A stretch of DNA of 12,943 nt from Faecalicoccus sp. (GTDB lineage: Bacteria > Bacillota_I > Bacilli_A > Erysipelotrichales > Erysipelotrichaceae), in NCBI GenBank assembly GCA_017941505.1, contig JAGAWH010000183.1:1-12943 (forward strand). Direction: 5' to 3'. The notes beneath the pieces were generated by a model. That model ran no database searches. It was given only the letters and a program-made list of their open reading frames with translations, and was not told where the DNA came from. The stretch's first letter is position 1. Every line of letters begins with the position of its first letter. Shown here in pieces: positions 1 through 9,207 of this stretch. A program made the position numbers and the translations under genes.

Positions 1-75
1 GCAAAACAGATGGCAGAGAAAATTGGGAAAGATGTTGCCAAATATCAGGCAGAAAGTGCAGATAAAGAATCATAA
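1..75 (+). CDS. C-terminal end of an unidentified protein (partial)
   Basis: The first 25 codons of the window are open in frame 1 and end in TAA at 73-75. They encode a short, charged, Lys/Glu/Ala-rich helical tail (AKQMAEKIGKDVAKYQAESA then DKES). The 5' part lies outside the window, so the family cannot be named. A strong hairpin terminator begins six bases after the stop, which supports this being the true end of a + strand gene. No motif, membrane segment or cysteine cluster is visible in the tail. The reading frame and stop are seen directly; the identity is unknown. Confidence 0.6.
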   Translation, partial: AKQMAEKIGKDVAKYQAESADKES

Positions 76-80
76 TCAAA

Positions 81-129
81 CAGAGAGTGGCATCATAGCC
101 ACTCTCTGTGCATTTAGTCGTATTTTTTT
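81..129 (+). terminator. Intrinsic terminator of the leftmost gene
   Basis: CAGAGAGTGGC (81-91) and GCCACTCTCTG (98-108) form a perfect 11-bp stem around a 6-nt loop. A run of seven T follows at 123-129. The T-run is about 14 nt from the stem, farther than usual, so termination may be less than complete. Confidence 0.75.
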
Positions 130-226
130 GGGAAGTTAACGTATAAGTTTTTTGTTTAATCATATCAACGTTTTTACCATAGGTGCACAAAAAAGGGACT
201 TATGGTAATTTTATGCTCTATTTAAA

Positions 227-247
227 ACAGCCGGGGTTACCGGCTGT
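227..247 (-). terminator. Possible second terminator for the beta-glucosidase gene
   Basis: ACAGCCGG (227-234) pairs with CCGGCTGT (240-247) around a 5-nt loop. Read on the minus strand the stem is followed by TTTTAAAT. It lies downstream of the palindromic terminator at 265-303, so it may be a back-up stop for transcripts coming from the right. The T-run is short. Confidence 0.4.
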
Positions 248-264
248 CACAATGCTGCATGGAT

Positions 265-303
265 AAAAAAAGAGCTGTTACGAAATGAATTCATTTCGTA
301 ACA
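265..303 (-). terminator. Intrinsic terminator of the 6-phospho-beta-glucosidase gene
   Basis: Positions 276-303 are a perfect 28-nt palindrome (14-bp arms, centre GAATTC). Read on the minus strand it is followed by GCTC and a run of seven T (the complement of 265-271). It lies 18-56 bases beyond the gene's TAA stop. The stem and T-run are seen directly and fit a rho-independent terminator. Confidence 0.85.
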
Positions 304-320
304 ACCCTTTCCAATTCTAT

Positions 321-1961
<1,641 letters not shown>

Positions 1962-1991
1962 TTAAAATAAGTATAAGAAAGGAACCGCAAA

Positions 1992-2984
1992 ATGGAACAA
2001 TATATCCCACCATATTCCATCACAGATACCATGTTGATGCAGGCAGCACAGATTGCCGAAAAAGTCGGCAAATTAACTGCCTACCGAGCGTATGAGACAA
2101 AACCGTATTTGTGCCGTAACAATCATATACGCTCTGTTTATTCATCTCTGGCAATTGAGGCAAACTCTCTGTCGCTCGATGAAGTTCGAAGCGTGATTAA
2201 CGGACAAAGCGTTACAGGGCCTGAAAAAGAAATCCAGGAAGTGAAAAATGCCCATCAGGCATATAGTATGCTGGGATCGTTTGATCCATATTCTGTTGAG
2301 GATTTAAAAAAACTTCACAACATCATGACACAGCACATCATCGAAACTTCGGGCAGATTCCGCAACCATAACGAAGGTGTGTTTAATGGTGACAAATGCA
2401 TCTTTGTTGCGCCTCCCCCTCAATTGGTACCGAGTCTTGTGGATTCACTTTTTCATTGGCTGGATCACAGTCGAACGACGGTACATCCTTTGATATCCTC
2501 TTCGATATTTCACTATGAATTCGTTTTTATTCATCCTTTTTCGGATGGGAACGGACGCATGGCCAGATTATGGCAGACAGCACTTCTCATAGAATGGAAT
2601 CCGATTTTTCGATATCTGCCATTAGAAAGTGAAATTCACTCCTTTCAAGATGCTTACTATGATGCGATCAGTGCAGGTCGTATTTCCGGCAATTCAAATG
2701 CCTTTATTGAATTTATGCTTGAAAAAATAAATCTCACATTGGACAAGGCTCTAAGACAGATTTCTAAAAAAGATGCATATCTTTCAAATTCTGTGCAAAA
2801 GCTTTTAGATATTATGGAATATGAAACACCATATACAGCTTTGCAGCTTATGGAGATGTTAGAGCTTAAATCAAGAGATAATTTTAGAAAGTTTTATCTA
2901 AATCCGGCGATTGAAAAAGGACTTGTTGTGATGGAAATCCCGGATAAACCGACAAGCCGCAATCAAACATATATCAAAATATAA
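1992..2984 (+). CDS. Fic-domain protein (probable adenylyltransferase) with winged-helix C-terminus
   Basis: This protein of 330 residues carries the full Fic catalytic motif HPFSDGNGRMAR at 181-192, with His181 as the expected catalytic base. Fic enzymes usually transfer AMP from ATP to a target hydroxyl. The N-terminal part has SLAIEAN at 52-58, which resembles the class II autoinhibitory helix motif (S/T)xxxE(G/N); Glu56 is present but the next residue is Ala instead of Gly or Asn. The last about 60 residues look like a winged-helix DNA-binding domain. The start at 1992 has AAAGGA 8 bases upstream. The gene is divergent from bglA and alone in its transcript, with no antitoxin partner gene beside it. 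The target is unknown. Confidence 0.9.
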   Translation: MEQYIPPYSITDTMLMQAAQIAEKVGKLTAYRAYETKPYLCRNNHIRSVYSSLAIEANSLSLDEVRSVINGQSVTGPEKEIQEVKNAHQAYSMLGSFDPYSVEDLKKLHNIMTQHIIETSGRFRNHNEGVFNGDKCIFVAPPPQLVPSLVDSLFHWLDHSRTTVHPLISSSIFHYEFVFIHPFSDGNGRMARLWQTALLIEWNPIFRYLPLESEIHSFQDAYYDAISAGRISGNSNAFIEFMLEKINLTLDKALRQISKKDAYLSNSVQKLLDIMEYETPYTALQLMEMLELKSRDNFRKFYLNPAIEKGLVVMEIPDKPTSRNQTYIKI

Positions 2985-2991
2985 ATCGCAA

Positions 2992-3029
2992 AAGCGGAAG
3001 GTTATTCAATTCCTTCCGCTTACTTTTTT
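2992..3029 (+). terminator. Terminator after the fic gene, possibly bidirectional
   Basis: AAGCGGAAGG (2992-3001) pairs with CCTTCCGCTT (3012-3021) around a 10-nt loop. Six T follow at 3024-3029. On the opposite strand the same stem is followed by TTTTGCGATTT, so it may also help end the convergent methyltransferase transcript, whose stop is at 3033. Confidence 0.8.
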
Positions 3030-3032
3030 CCT

Positions 3033-3815
3033 TTATCGTTTTTTTAGAATAGCTATTGCTCCAAAATGGTGGATGTCAAATTGTTCCGGAGCTATTTTCT
3101 CCAATAATGCCATATGTTCTTTATTGAAACAATCAATCTGGTCCGGTGTTAGTGAAGCCCCTATTCCCCTGCAGGCATGAATCCTTCCTGCCCAGCTTTG
3201 GCGGGTAAATGGAACATTTAGATCAAATACTTCGTCATAGACTTTTTCAAAGTATTCATTATAACTAGGTGCAATTTTAACCGGATATCGTGTTGCACGA
3301 GCTCCAGTCCATGAAGGATTGTATTGTAGAACCAAATCCTCACTTGCCTTTGCGATTTTATCTTCAAAAGGCAGCCATGCCATTTGAAGTACGACAAGAT
3401 GACCGTTTGGTTTTAATAAGTCATAAAGCTTTTTTGCGATTTTTTCATGATCAAAATACCAGAAGCACTGGCAGGCAGTACTCACAGCAAAAGTTCCGTC
3501 TAAATCTAAATCTTCTACAGAAGATACGATATAGTCTATATCCATCCCTTTCGATAATTCCCTTGCCTTTTCAATTTGGTTTTCAGAAATATCGACACCG
3601 GTCCATTTTGCACCGTATTTTGCCATATTTCTCGGTAATACACCGGTACCTGTTCCCAGATCCAATACCTTCTGACCTTTGATACAAAGTCCTCTATCGA
3701 TTACCTTTTTATAAAATTCATCGGGATAAATATCTCGATATTTGGCATATTCATCCGATGTTCTTCCCCAGTCAAAAGGCTGTCCTTTATCAATTCTTTG
3801 ATTTGAAATATCCAT
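3033..3815 (-). CDS. Class I SAM-dependent methyltransferase
   Basis: This protein of 260 residues has the Rossmann-type methyltransferase core. Motif I VLDLGTGTG (50-58) is the SAM-binding loop, and the acidic residue after strand 2 is Asp75 in WTGVDIS. A DLDGTFAVSTACQCFWYFD stretch corresponds to motifs IV-V, and LLKPNGHLVV is the usual post-motif strand. The C-terminal about 100 residues (SWTGARATRYPVKIAP onward) are probably the substrate-binding cap; the substrate cannot be read from the sequence. The start at 3815 has AGGAGG overlapping the stop region of the preceding gene, only 8 bases away. The two genes therefore form one transcript with the HD protein. No typical rRNA or tRNA methyltransferase motif is seen. 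Confidence 0.88.
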   Translation of the reverse strand: MDISNQRIDKGQPFDWGRTSDEYAKYRDIYPDEFYKKVIDRGLCIKGQKVLDLGTGTGVLPRNMAKYGAKWTGVDISENQIEKARELSKGMDIDYIVSSVEDLDLDGTFAVSTACQCFWYFDHEKIAKKLYDLLKPNGHLVVLQMAWLPFEDKIAKASEDLVLQYNPSWTGARATRYPVKIAPSYNEYFEKVYDEVFDLNVPFTRQSWAGRIHACRGIGASLTPDQIDCFNKEHMALLEKIAPEQFDIHHFGAIAILKKR

Positions 3816-3823
3816 GTTTCCTC

Positions 3824-4411
3824 CTACTTCGGTAAATATCCCTTGCGGACATTTTCCTGAATGATCTCGTCGGTGACTTCAAATAATTTTTCCGATCCGA
3901 GTTTCGTTTTATTCTGACGGGAATAGACAGTGGAAGAAGATACGTTGTGTTCCTTCCAATCTCCTCCCTGATTACTGTTATTAAGCAGTAAAGGCTGTAA
4001 GTTATCTAATGAATGCGCAAATTTAGCTTCCGGTGTTTCGTAAGCTTCAAATTCATCAAACAAGGCAATCATCTGTTCTTTCTGATCTTGTGGGAGAAGT
4101 GAATAGATTCTTTCTTTGGCAGCATCTTCTCTTGCCTTCTGTGTTTTAATGGCTTCTGTATCATAGGCATAAGTATCTCCGGCATCAATTTCTACGATAT
4201 CGTGAATCAAGCACATCATCATGACCTTTGCGATATCTACTTTTTCATTGGAGTATTCCTGTAATAAATACGCCATAATTGCCATATGCCAGGCATGCTC
4301 GGCATCGTTTTCTCTTCTTCCGTGACCGGAAAGATGAGTCTGTCTAAAGATATTTTTTTCTTTATCAATTTCTAATATAAAGTCCAACTGTTTCTGTAGT
4401 CTTTCATCCAT
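3824..4411 (-). CDS. HD-domain protein, YfbR/HDDC2-like nucleotidase
   Basis: This protein of 195 residues has the HD metal-binding arrangement of the YfbR/HDDC2 group. GRRENDAEHAWH contains the first His (His39), CLIHDIVEID contains the HD pair (His70, Asp71), and a downstream Asp/Glu-rich helix follows. Members of this group act as 5'-deoxynucleotidases on dNMPs in the cytosol; that role is inferred from family resemblance. I chose ATG at 4411, giving MDERLQKQLDF, because GAGG lies nine bases before it. A GTG at 4426 is in frame but would overlap that same ribosome binding site. It is the first gene of a pair with the methyltransferase (8-base gap). Confidence 0.85.
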   Translation of the reverse strand: MDERLQKQLDFILEIDKEKNIFRQTHLSGHGRRENDAEHAWHMAIMAYLLQEYSNEKVDIAKVMMMCLIHDIVEIDAGDTYAYDTEAIKTQKAREDAAKERIYSLLPQDQKEQMIALFDEFEAYETPEAKFAHSLDNLQPLLLNNSNQGGDWKEHNVSSSTVYSRQNKTKLGSEKLFEVTDEIIQENVRKGYLPK

Positions 4412-4526
4412 AATTTCATACCTCACATACTTGATTATGTTAACACGGATGGTGTGTATTTTCCATTTTTAGAATATTTAGTCTTTGACTTTATTTTTTC
4501 GTATTAGAAAGTAGGAGGAACAATTT

Positions 4527-4676
4527 ATGTCACAGATTCAACTTAGAAATGCAGGCATGAAAGGCCAAATGTATTTTGTACTATTCACAGATATTGACTT
4601 TGCCCAATATCACGCATCTTATTTTATTTGGGAAGAAAACCGATTACAGCAGATGTCAAGGAGGATTTGGAAATGA
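4527..4676 (+). pseudogene. Short upstream fragment of a decayed Rpn-type nuclease gene
   Basis: A reading frame of 49 codons starts at ATG 4527, behind a strong GTAGGAGG at 4511-4518. It ends in TGA at 4674-4676, and that stop overlaps the next start as ATGA. The stretch LFTDIDFAQYHASYFIWEEN resembles the middle of Rpn/PD-(D/E)XK transposase-like nucleases, which read roughly as ILxFxLFxDxxxYHSxFRLxEEN. The preceding catalytic N-terminal part of about 100 residues is missing. The next reading frame carries the C-terminal part of the same kind of protein, so this is most likely one gene broken by deletion and frameshift. The resemblance is from memory of the family, not a search. Confidence 0.5.
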
Positions 4677-5290
4677 CTAAAGATAAGGTGGGAAATCCGG
4701 CAATTTATAAAGCAGCGGATGCAATAGTTGAATTGAATGCCGATCCTGTTCTACGTGAACTAATCCGGCAGCGGGAAAAAGCTCGAAAAGACTATGATAA
4801 TAAGCTTGCTATGGAGCGATTGGAAGGAAGAAAGGAAGGAAGATTAGAAGAAAATCAAAGAATTGTCGGAAATATGCGCATAAACGGCTTTTCCGAAGAA
4901 CAAATTCAATCAGCACTTGGAGAAATCCTTAAAGGAAAGAACGAAAAAAAGAAAAAAATAGAAATTAGCGACGAAGATAAAATATGGCTTGCGATTGCCA
5001 AAATTAACTCCAAAGCAGCTTTAGAAGTGTACAAATCAAGGATACAGGACCCGGAAGTACAGAAGGTTTTGGATGCGATGTATGAACTCAATCAGGATCC
5101 TTTTATGAGTGAAAAAATACGCCAACATGAAATGGCAATTTTTGACTACTACAACGATATGTCCGTTGCGCGTCGAGAAGGAAAAGAGGAAGGAATATCC
5201 CAAGAACGTCAAAGAGTTGAAGAAAATATGCGCATAAACGGCTTTTCCGAAGAACAAATTCAATTAGCACTGGAATCAACATCTAGGTAA
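4673..5290 (+). CDS. C-terminal part of an Rpn-family nuclease/transposase-like protein, internally duplicated
   Basis: This reading frame of 205 residues begins at ATG 4673 with AAGGAGG at 4658-4664 and overlaps the upstream fragment's stop as ATGA, so coupled translation is possible. It lacks any PD-(D/E)XK catalytic core. It contains two copies, 118 residues apart without gaps, of the charged helical tail typical of Rpn proteins. Copy one spans about residues 5-82 (NADPVLRELIRQ, ending MRINGFSEEQIQ) and copy two about 123-200 (NQDPFMSEKIRQ, same ending). A linker with a Lys-rich patch (KNEKKKKIE) lies between. The frame is also open upstream to a TTG at 4628, which lacks a good site. It is probably a non-catalytic relic, though an expressed accessory product is possible. 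Confidence 0.65.
   Translation: MTKDKVGNPAIYKAADAIVELNADPVLRELIRQREKARKDYDNKLAMERLEGRKEGRLEENQRIVGNMRINGFSEEQIQSALGEILKGKNEKKKKIEISDEDKIWLAIAKINSKAALEVYKSRIQDPEVQKVLDAMYELNQDPFMSEKIRQHEMAIFDYYNDMSVARREGKEEGISQERQRVEENMRINGFSEEQIQLALESTSR
4870..4910 (+). repeat. 41-nt direct repeat, copy 1
   Basis: Positions 4870-4910 are identical to 5224-5264 (spacing 354 bases, exactly 118 codons). The repeat encodes the NMRINGFSEEQIQ end of each tandem tail in the Rpn-like gene. Confidence 0.9.
5224..5264 (+). repeat. 41-nt direct repeat, copy 2
   Basis: This is the second copy of the repeat at 4870-4910, identical over 41 bases including synonymous positions. The protein around it has diverged to under half identity between the two units. 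Confidence 0.9.
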
Positions 5291-5300
5291 AAAGAACTAC

Positions 5301-5358
5301 AAAAAAATAAAGACAGTGTAGTCAGTTGGTCGAATCAGCCGTCTGCACTCTCTTTTTT
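5301..5358. terminator. Bidirectional terminator between the Rpn relic and the kdgK operon
   Basis: AGTGTAG (5315-5321) pairs with CTGCACT (5343-5349) with one G-T pair, around a 21-nt loop. Six T follow on the + strand (5353-5358). On the minus strand the stem is followed by GTCTTTA and seven T (complement of 5301-5307). It can close both converging transcripts. Confidence 0.7.
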
Positions 5359-5367
5359 AATGATGAA

Positions 5368-6357
5368 TTATCTTTGGATTCCTTTTGTATCCGCAAATGC
5401 CAGTGCCATGACCTCATCTTCTGTCACGTTATTGAGATCACCGGCAACAGTAGCTTTTAAAGCTCCGGCTGCTGAGGCAAAATCGATTGCCTTTTGCGGG
5501 TCATTCCATTTTAATAAGGCATGAATTAAGCCGCCTGCCATCGCATCCCCGGCACCTACTCTATCCAATATAGGAAGTAATGTTAATTCTTTGGTTTCAT
5601 AAAACTGACCGTTATAGAGAACGCTTCGCCATTGGTTATGAGAAGCGCTTAAATCATCGAGTGCTACGGTAACGATGGTTTCAAAGTTGAAGATTTCCTT
5701 CATCTTTTTTAATACTTCTTCCATCGTTTTTCCTTCTACTTCCATACCTAAGCAGGTAGAAGCTTCCGATTCATTGGCAATGCAGACATCGACATACTCC
5801 ATTAACGGAACCATAACTTCACACGCTTTTTCCGGACTCCATAACTTTGCCCGATAATTTAAATCACAGGATATTTTAAGTCCATGTTCCTTTGCCTTCT
5901 TACAGGCAAGCTCAATACACTTGGCAGCGCTGTCGGATATGGCAGCCGTAATACCGGACCAATGGAACCAATCCGCACCCTCAAAAGCTTTGTCAAAGTC
6001 AAACTCCGATGGGTCTGCCAAAGCCATAGAGCTATCTTTCCTATCATAGATAACCTTGGTTGGACGGATACTGGAGCCGGTATCACAGAAATAAATACCG
6101 AGTCTGTCCCCACCGCGAACAATGAAGCTGGTATCAACATCATGCATGCGGAGCGCATTTAATGCCGCCTGCCCGATATCATGTTTCGGTAATTTGGTGA
6201 TAAAGGATACTTCATCTCCATAATCCGAACAGGAGGCTACCGCATTGGCTTCACTGCCTCCAAAAAATACCTGGAAATCTTCTGTATTGGTAAAACGTCT
6301 TCCCATCTCCGGGGATAAACGCATCAACATTTCACCCATTCCTACAACTTTAGCCAT
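5368..6357 (-). CDS. kdgK: 2-keto-3-deoxygluconate kinase
   Basis: This PfkB/ribokinase-family sugar kinase of 329 residues phosphorylates 2-keto-3-deoxygluconate with ATP to give KDPG in the cytosol. The N-terminal GEMLMRLSP and FFGGSEANAVAS segments match the substrate-binding signature. The second PfkB signature DRVGAGDAMAGGL starts at about 265, with Asp271 as catalytic base. The start at 6357 has AAGGAAG upstream and overlaps the eda stop by 8 bases (ATGGCTAA). This overlap points to translational coupling as the third gene of uxuA-eda-kdgK. The family alone would allow other sugar kinases; the position next to a KDPG aldolase makes KDG by far the likeliest substrate. Confidence 0.93.
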   Translation of the reverse strand: MAKVVGMGEMLMRLSPEMGRRFTNTEDFQVFFGGSEANAVASCSDYGDEVSFITKLPKHDIGQAALNALRMHDVDTSFIVRGGDRLGIYFCDTGSSIRPTKVIYDRKDSSMALADPSEFDFDKAFEGADWFHWSGITAAISDSAAKCIELACKKAKEHGLKISCDLNYRAKLWSPEKACEVMVPLMEYVDVCIANESEASTCLGMEVEGKTMEEVLKKMKEIFNFETIVTVALDDLSASHNQWRSVLYNGQFYETKELTLLPILDRVGAGDAMAGGLIHALLKWNDPQKAIDFASAAGALKATVAGDLNNVTEDEVMALAFADTKGIQR

Positions 6358-6991
6358 GTCTTACTTCCTTTACGATCTCTGCTGCCTCTTTGGCAAGCTT
6401 TTTAATTTCATCAAATTTCTTTTCTTTCAATAAATTTTCTTTGGCAATCCATGTCCCTCCGCAACAGAAAATTTTTGGATTGGAAAGATATTCTCTTACA
6501 TTGGATGTATTTAATCCACCGGTTGGCATAAAGGATACACTCACATACGGGCCGGATAAAGCCTTGATCATATTAAGTCCTCCGCTTGCCTCTGCCGGGA
6601 AGAATTTCACTTCGGTCAGTCCAAGTTCCAATGCTCTTTCAATATCGCTTGGAGTACAGGTTCCCGGTACCATCGGCATCCCTTTTTCAAGTACATACGA
6701 TACGATATTTGGATTTAATCCCGGTGATACGATAAATTTAGATCCGGATTCAATGGCCTTATCGACCTGTTCTTTGGTAAGAACCGTTCCGGCTCCCACC
6801 AACATTTCCGGATAGGCTTCACTCATAATTTTGATGGCATCAGCTGCCGCCTTGGTTCGAAAGGTTACTTCAGCACAGGGAAGTCCACCTTCTACCAGTG
6901 CCTTTGCCAGCGGCAGAGCATCTTCTACATCATTAATCACCACAACCGGTACAATACCGATCTCTTTTAATTTTTCATTAACTGGATTCAT
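6350..6991 (-). CDS. eda: KDPG/KHG aldolase
   Basis: This class I aldolase of 213 residues cleaves 2-keto-3-deoxy-6-phosphogluconate to pyruvate and glyceraldehyde-3-phosphate. The Schiff-base lysine is Lys129 in TEVKFFPAE, and Glu41 and Arg45 lie in AEVTFRT. All three are offset by four from E. coli Glu45, Arg49 and Lys133, so the active site is intact. GAGTVLT and MPTGGLN are the usual phosphate-binding loops. Its ATG at 6991 overlaps the uxuA stop as ATGA, and its ribosome binding site AAGGAG lies inside uxuA. It is the middle gene of the operon and should be co-translated with uxuA. Confidence 0.96.
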   Translation of the reverse strand: MNPVNEKLKEIGIVPVVVINDVEDALPLAKALVEGGLPCAEVTFRTKAAADAIKIMSEAYPEMLVGAGTVLTKEQVDKAIESGSKFIVSPGLNPNIVSYVLEKGMPMVPGTCTPSDIERALELGLTEVKFFPAEASGGLNMIKALSGPYVSVSFMPTGGLNTSNVREYLSNPKIFCCGGTWIAKENLLKEKKFDEIKKLAKEAAEIVKEVRHG

Positions 6992-8070
6992 TTCTGTTTC
7001 TCCTTTTCCATTAAATCCCAGGCGCCTAACATATACATGATACCTAAAGCTCTGTCATATAAACCATATCCCGGTCTTACATTACCGGCTTTTTCTGTCC
7101 ATAAATGTCTTCCGTGGTCAGGACGGATATATCCTTCATATCCTCCATCGTGATAAGCCCGTAGGATATCTAAGATACCGGTATCCCCATCCGAATCTCG
7201 ATGGCTGGCTTCCGAGAAATCACCATTTGGGAAGTGCTTAACATTGCGAATATGGGCAAACGCAATCCGATCCACATGTTTTCTGACGATATCGGCTACA
7301 TTATTATTCGGATTGGCATTTAAGCTTCCCGAGCATAATGTTAAGCAGTTATATGGATCATCTACCATTTTTAAAAAACGGGATATACTTTCTTCATCTA
7401 CCAATAATCTAGGAAGGCCAAAGATATCCCATGGAGGATCATCCATATGGACGGCCATCTTAATATCGCATTCATGACAGACCGGCATTATTCTTTCTAA
7501 GAAATACTTAAAATTATCCCAAAGCTTTTCCTTAGTCACATCCTTATAGGCTTCAAATAATTCATCCAGTTTTGCCATACGTTCCGGTTCCCAGCCCGGA
7601 AAGGTCATATGATACTTTTCGGTAAAGCTCATCACATAGTCTGCCATCTCTTTGGGATCATCCTGAATCATATCTTTCTGATAATAAAGAGCAGTAGAGC
7701 CATCTCCTACCGGATGAAAGAGATCACTTCTTGTCCAGTCAAAGATCGGCATAAAATTATAACAGATGACCTTTACTCCAAAGGGTTTTAAATTACGTAT
7801 TGTCTGAATATAGTTATCAATATATTTGTCTCTTGTCGGTAAACCAATCTTAATATCATCATGAACATTAACCGATTCTACGACATCTCCGTTAAAGCCA
7901 TAGGCTTCAATCTGTTCCATGACTTTTGCGATTTCTTCTTTTTCCCATATAACGCCGGGCATCTTATCATGAAGGGCCCAGACAATTGTACTGACACCGG
8001 GTATCTGTTTAATATCCGATAGTTGAATATTATCGTTGCCTTCACCATACCAGCGAAATCCCATCTGCAT
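6988..8070 (-). CDS. uxuA: D-mannonate dehydratase
   Basis: This protein of 360 residues has the short Gram-positive length (E. coli UxuA is about 394). It dehydrates D-mannonate to 2-keto-3-deoxygluconate in glucuronate catabolism. The N-terminus MQMGFRWYGEGND and the QIPGVSTIVWALHD stretch are typical of the family. The expected metal ligands appear as His208 (AVHMDDPPW), Cys246 (LTLCSGSL), His273 (FAHIRN) and Asp318 (RPDHGRHLW). AAAGGAG precedes the start at 8070 by seven bases. It is the first gene of uxuA-eda-kdgK. Fructuronate reductase (uxuB) and uronate isomerase (uxaC) are not in the window. A separate promoter is likely in 8071-8130, but I could not fix its boxes. Confidence 0.96.
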   Translation of the reverse strand: MQMGFRWYGEGNDNIQLSDIKQIPGVSTIVWALHDKMPGVIWEKEEIAKVMEQIEAYGFNGDVVESVNVHDDIKIGLPTRDKYIDNYIQTIRNLKPFGVKVICYNFMPIFDWTRSDLFHPVGDGSTALYYQKDMIQDDPKEMADYVMSFTEKYHMTFPGWEPERMAKLDELFEAYKDVTKEKLWDNFKYFLERIMPVCHECDIKMAVHMDDPPWDIFGLPRLLVDEESISRFLKMVDDPYNCLTLCSGSLNANPNNNVADIVRKHVDRIAFAHIRNVKHFPNGDFSEASHRDSDGDTGILDILRAYHDGGYEGYIRPDHGRHLWTEKAGNVRPGYGLYDRALGIMYMLGAWDLMEKEKQK

Positions 8071-8132
8071 ATTAAATCTCCTTTTGTACTTGTTGTAAAT
8101 ATCATATCATTTTAGATAGAATATCCCCATAC

Positions 8133-8155
8133 AAAAAGAGACACTTTCATGTCCC
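8133..8155 (-). terminator. Terminator of the SDR gene, upstream of uxuA
   Basis: GAGACA (8138-8143) pairs with TGTCCC (8150-8155), including one G-T pair, around a 6-nt loop. The minus-strand T-run (complement of 8133-8137) follows directly. The hairpin starts right at the gene's stop codon. It separates the SDR gene from the uxuA operon. Confidence 0.6.
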
Positions 8156-9172
8156 CTAAAGATTCTTTGTGAACTCTGCGGCAAATTTTTTATAGTTTTG
8201 GATGGTGGTATCACACCATTTATCAAAGGCTTCATCCTCGATTTTTAATTCTGGATGGGCATTCATATATTCCACAAACAGCTCTGCCCCTTTTTTGATG
8301 TCGATTTCTAATTGGACATCCGGGTTAAACTGTTTAACTTTGGAGATGTCATAAATCACCGAGAAATGTTTATCCCCATGCATCGATGATTTAAAATCAT
8401 AAGTCTTGGATTCATCTAATAAATATTCAGAAATATAGACCGGTTTATACTCACCGCCAAGTGCCTTAGCCAGTGTTTCATAAATCATATCCCATGTATA
8501 TACTTCCGGATTCATGACATGATAAATTTCACCGATTGCCTTTTCATTACAAACTAATGGTAAAAATAATTTGGCAAAATCGTTGGCATGGGTACATGCC
8601 CAGGTATTCTGTCCATCCCCATGTACAATGACTTCTTTTCCTCTAAGCATTCTGGAGGCAACGGACCAATATGTCTTTCCTTTAATAGATAAAGGATAGC
8701 GGGAATCCGAATAGGTTTGTGAAGGTCGAACAATTGTGATTGGGAAATCCTTTTCAGAAAGGAAGATTTTTTCACAGGCTTCTTTATTCTGTCCGTAAGC
8801 ATAATATTTATTTCCATATGGCATGGTCTCATCTACATTACACGAAACAGAATGGTCAAGCGCACATACAGTAGAGATAAAGATAAATTGTTTTGTCTTA
8901 CCTTTAAATAATTCGATATTTGTCTTAGCTTCTTCCGGCATCATAGTGATGAAGTTAATGACAGAATCAAATTCCATATCTTTCAATGCGGCTTTAACGC
9001 CTTCTACATCGTTTTTGATGTCACCGATAATACGATGTACACTTTCAGGTAATGTATCTTTTCTTTTACCTCTGTTTAAAACATATAATTCCACTTCAGG
9101 ATCATTTGCCAGACCAAGTGTAATTGGTGTGGAGATGGTTCCTGTTCCTCCGATAACTAATACTTTTTTCAT
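8156..9172 (-). CDS. NAD-dependent epimerase/dehydratase (extended SDR family)
   Basis: This extended short-chain dehydrogenase of 338 residues has a Rossmann dinucleotide-binding loop at IGGTGTIS (7-14), a variant of GxxGxxG. The catalytic pair YGQNK (Tyr126, Lys130) is a clear YxxxK motif, with Ser/Thr at FISTVC (100-101). The region after it (VRPSQTYSDSRYPLS, HGDGQNTWACTHANDFAKLF) matches NAD-dependent epimerases that act on nucleotide sugars or related polyols. The exact substrate is not readable. AAAGGAG lies correctly before the start. It sits upstream of uxuA but is cut off by an intrinsic terminator, so a role in uronate metabolism is only suggested by position. Confidence 0.88.
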   Translation of the reverse strand: MKKVLVIGGTGTISTPITLGLANDPEVELYVLNRGKRKDTLPESVHRIIGDIKNDVEGVKAALKDMEFDSVINFITMMPEEAKTNIELFKGKTKQFIFISTVCALDHSVSCNVDETMPYGNKYYAYGQNKEACEKIFLSEKDFPITIVRPSQTYSDSRYPLSIKGKTYWSVASRMLRGKEVIVHGDGQNTWACTHANDFAKLFLPLVCNEKAIGEIYHVMNPEVYTWDMIYETLAKALGGEYKPVYISEYLLDESKTYDFKSSMHGDKHFSVIYDISKVKQFNPDVQLEIDIKKGAELFVEYMNAHPELKIEDEAFDKWCDTTIQNYKKFAAEFTKNL

Positions 9173-9207
9173 GATTTTTCTCCTTTTTCATCTTTATTTT
9201 AACACAC

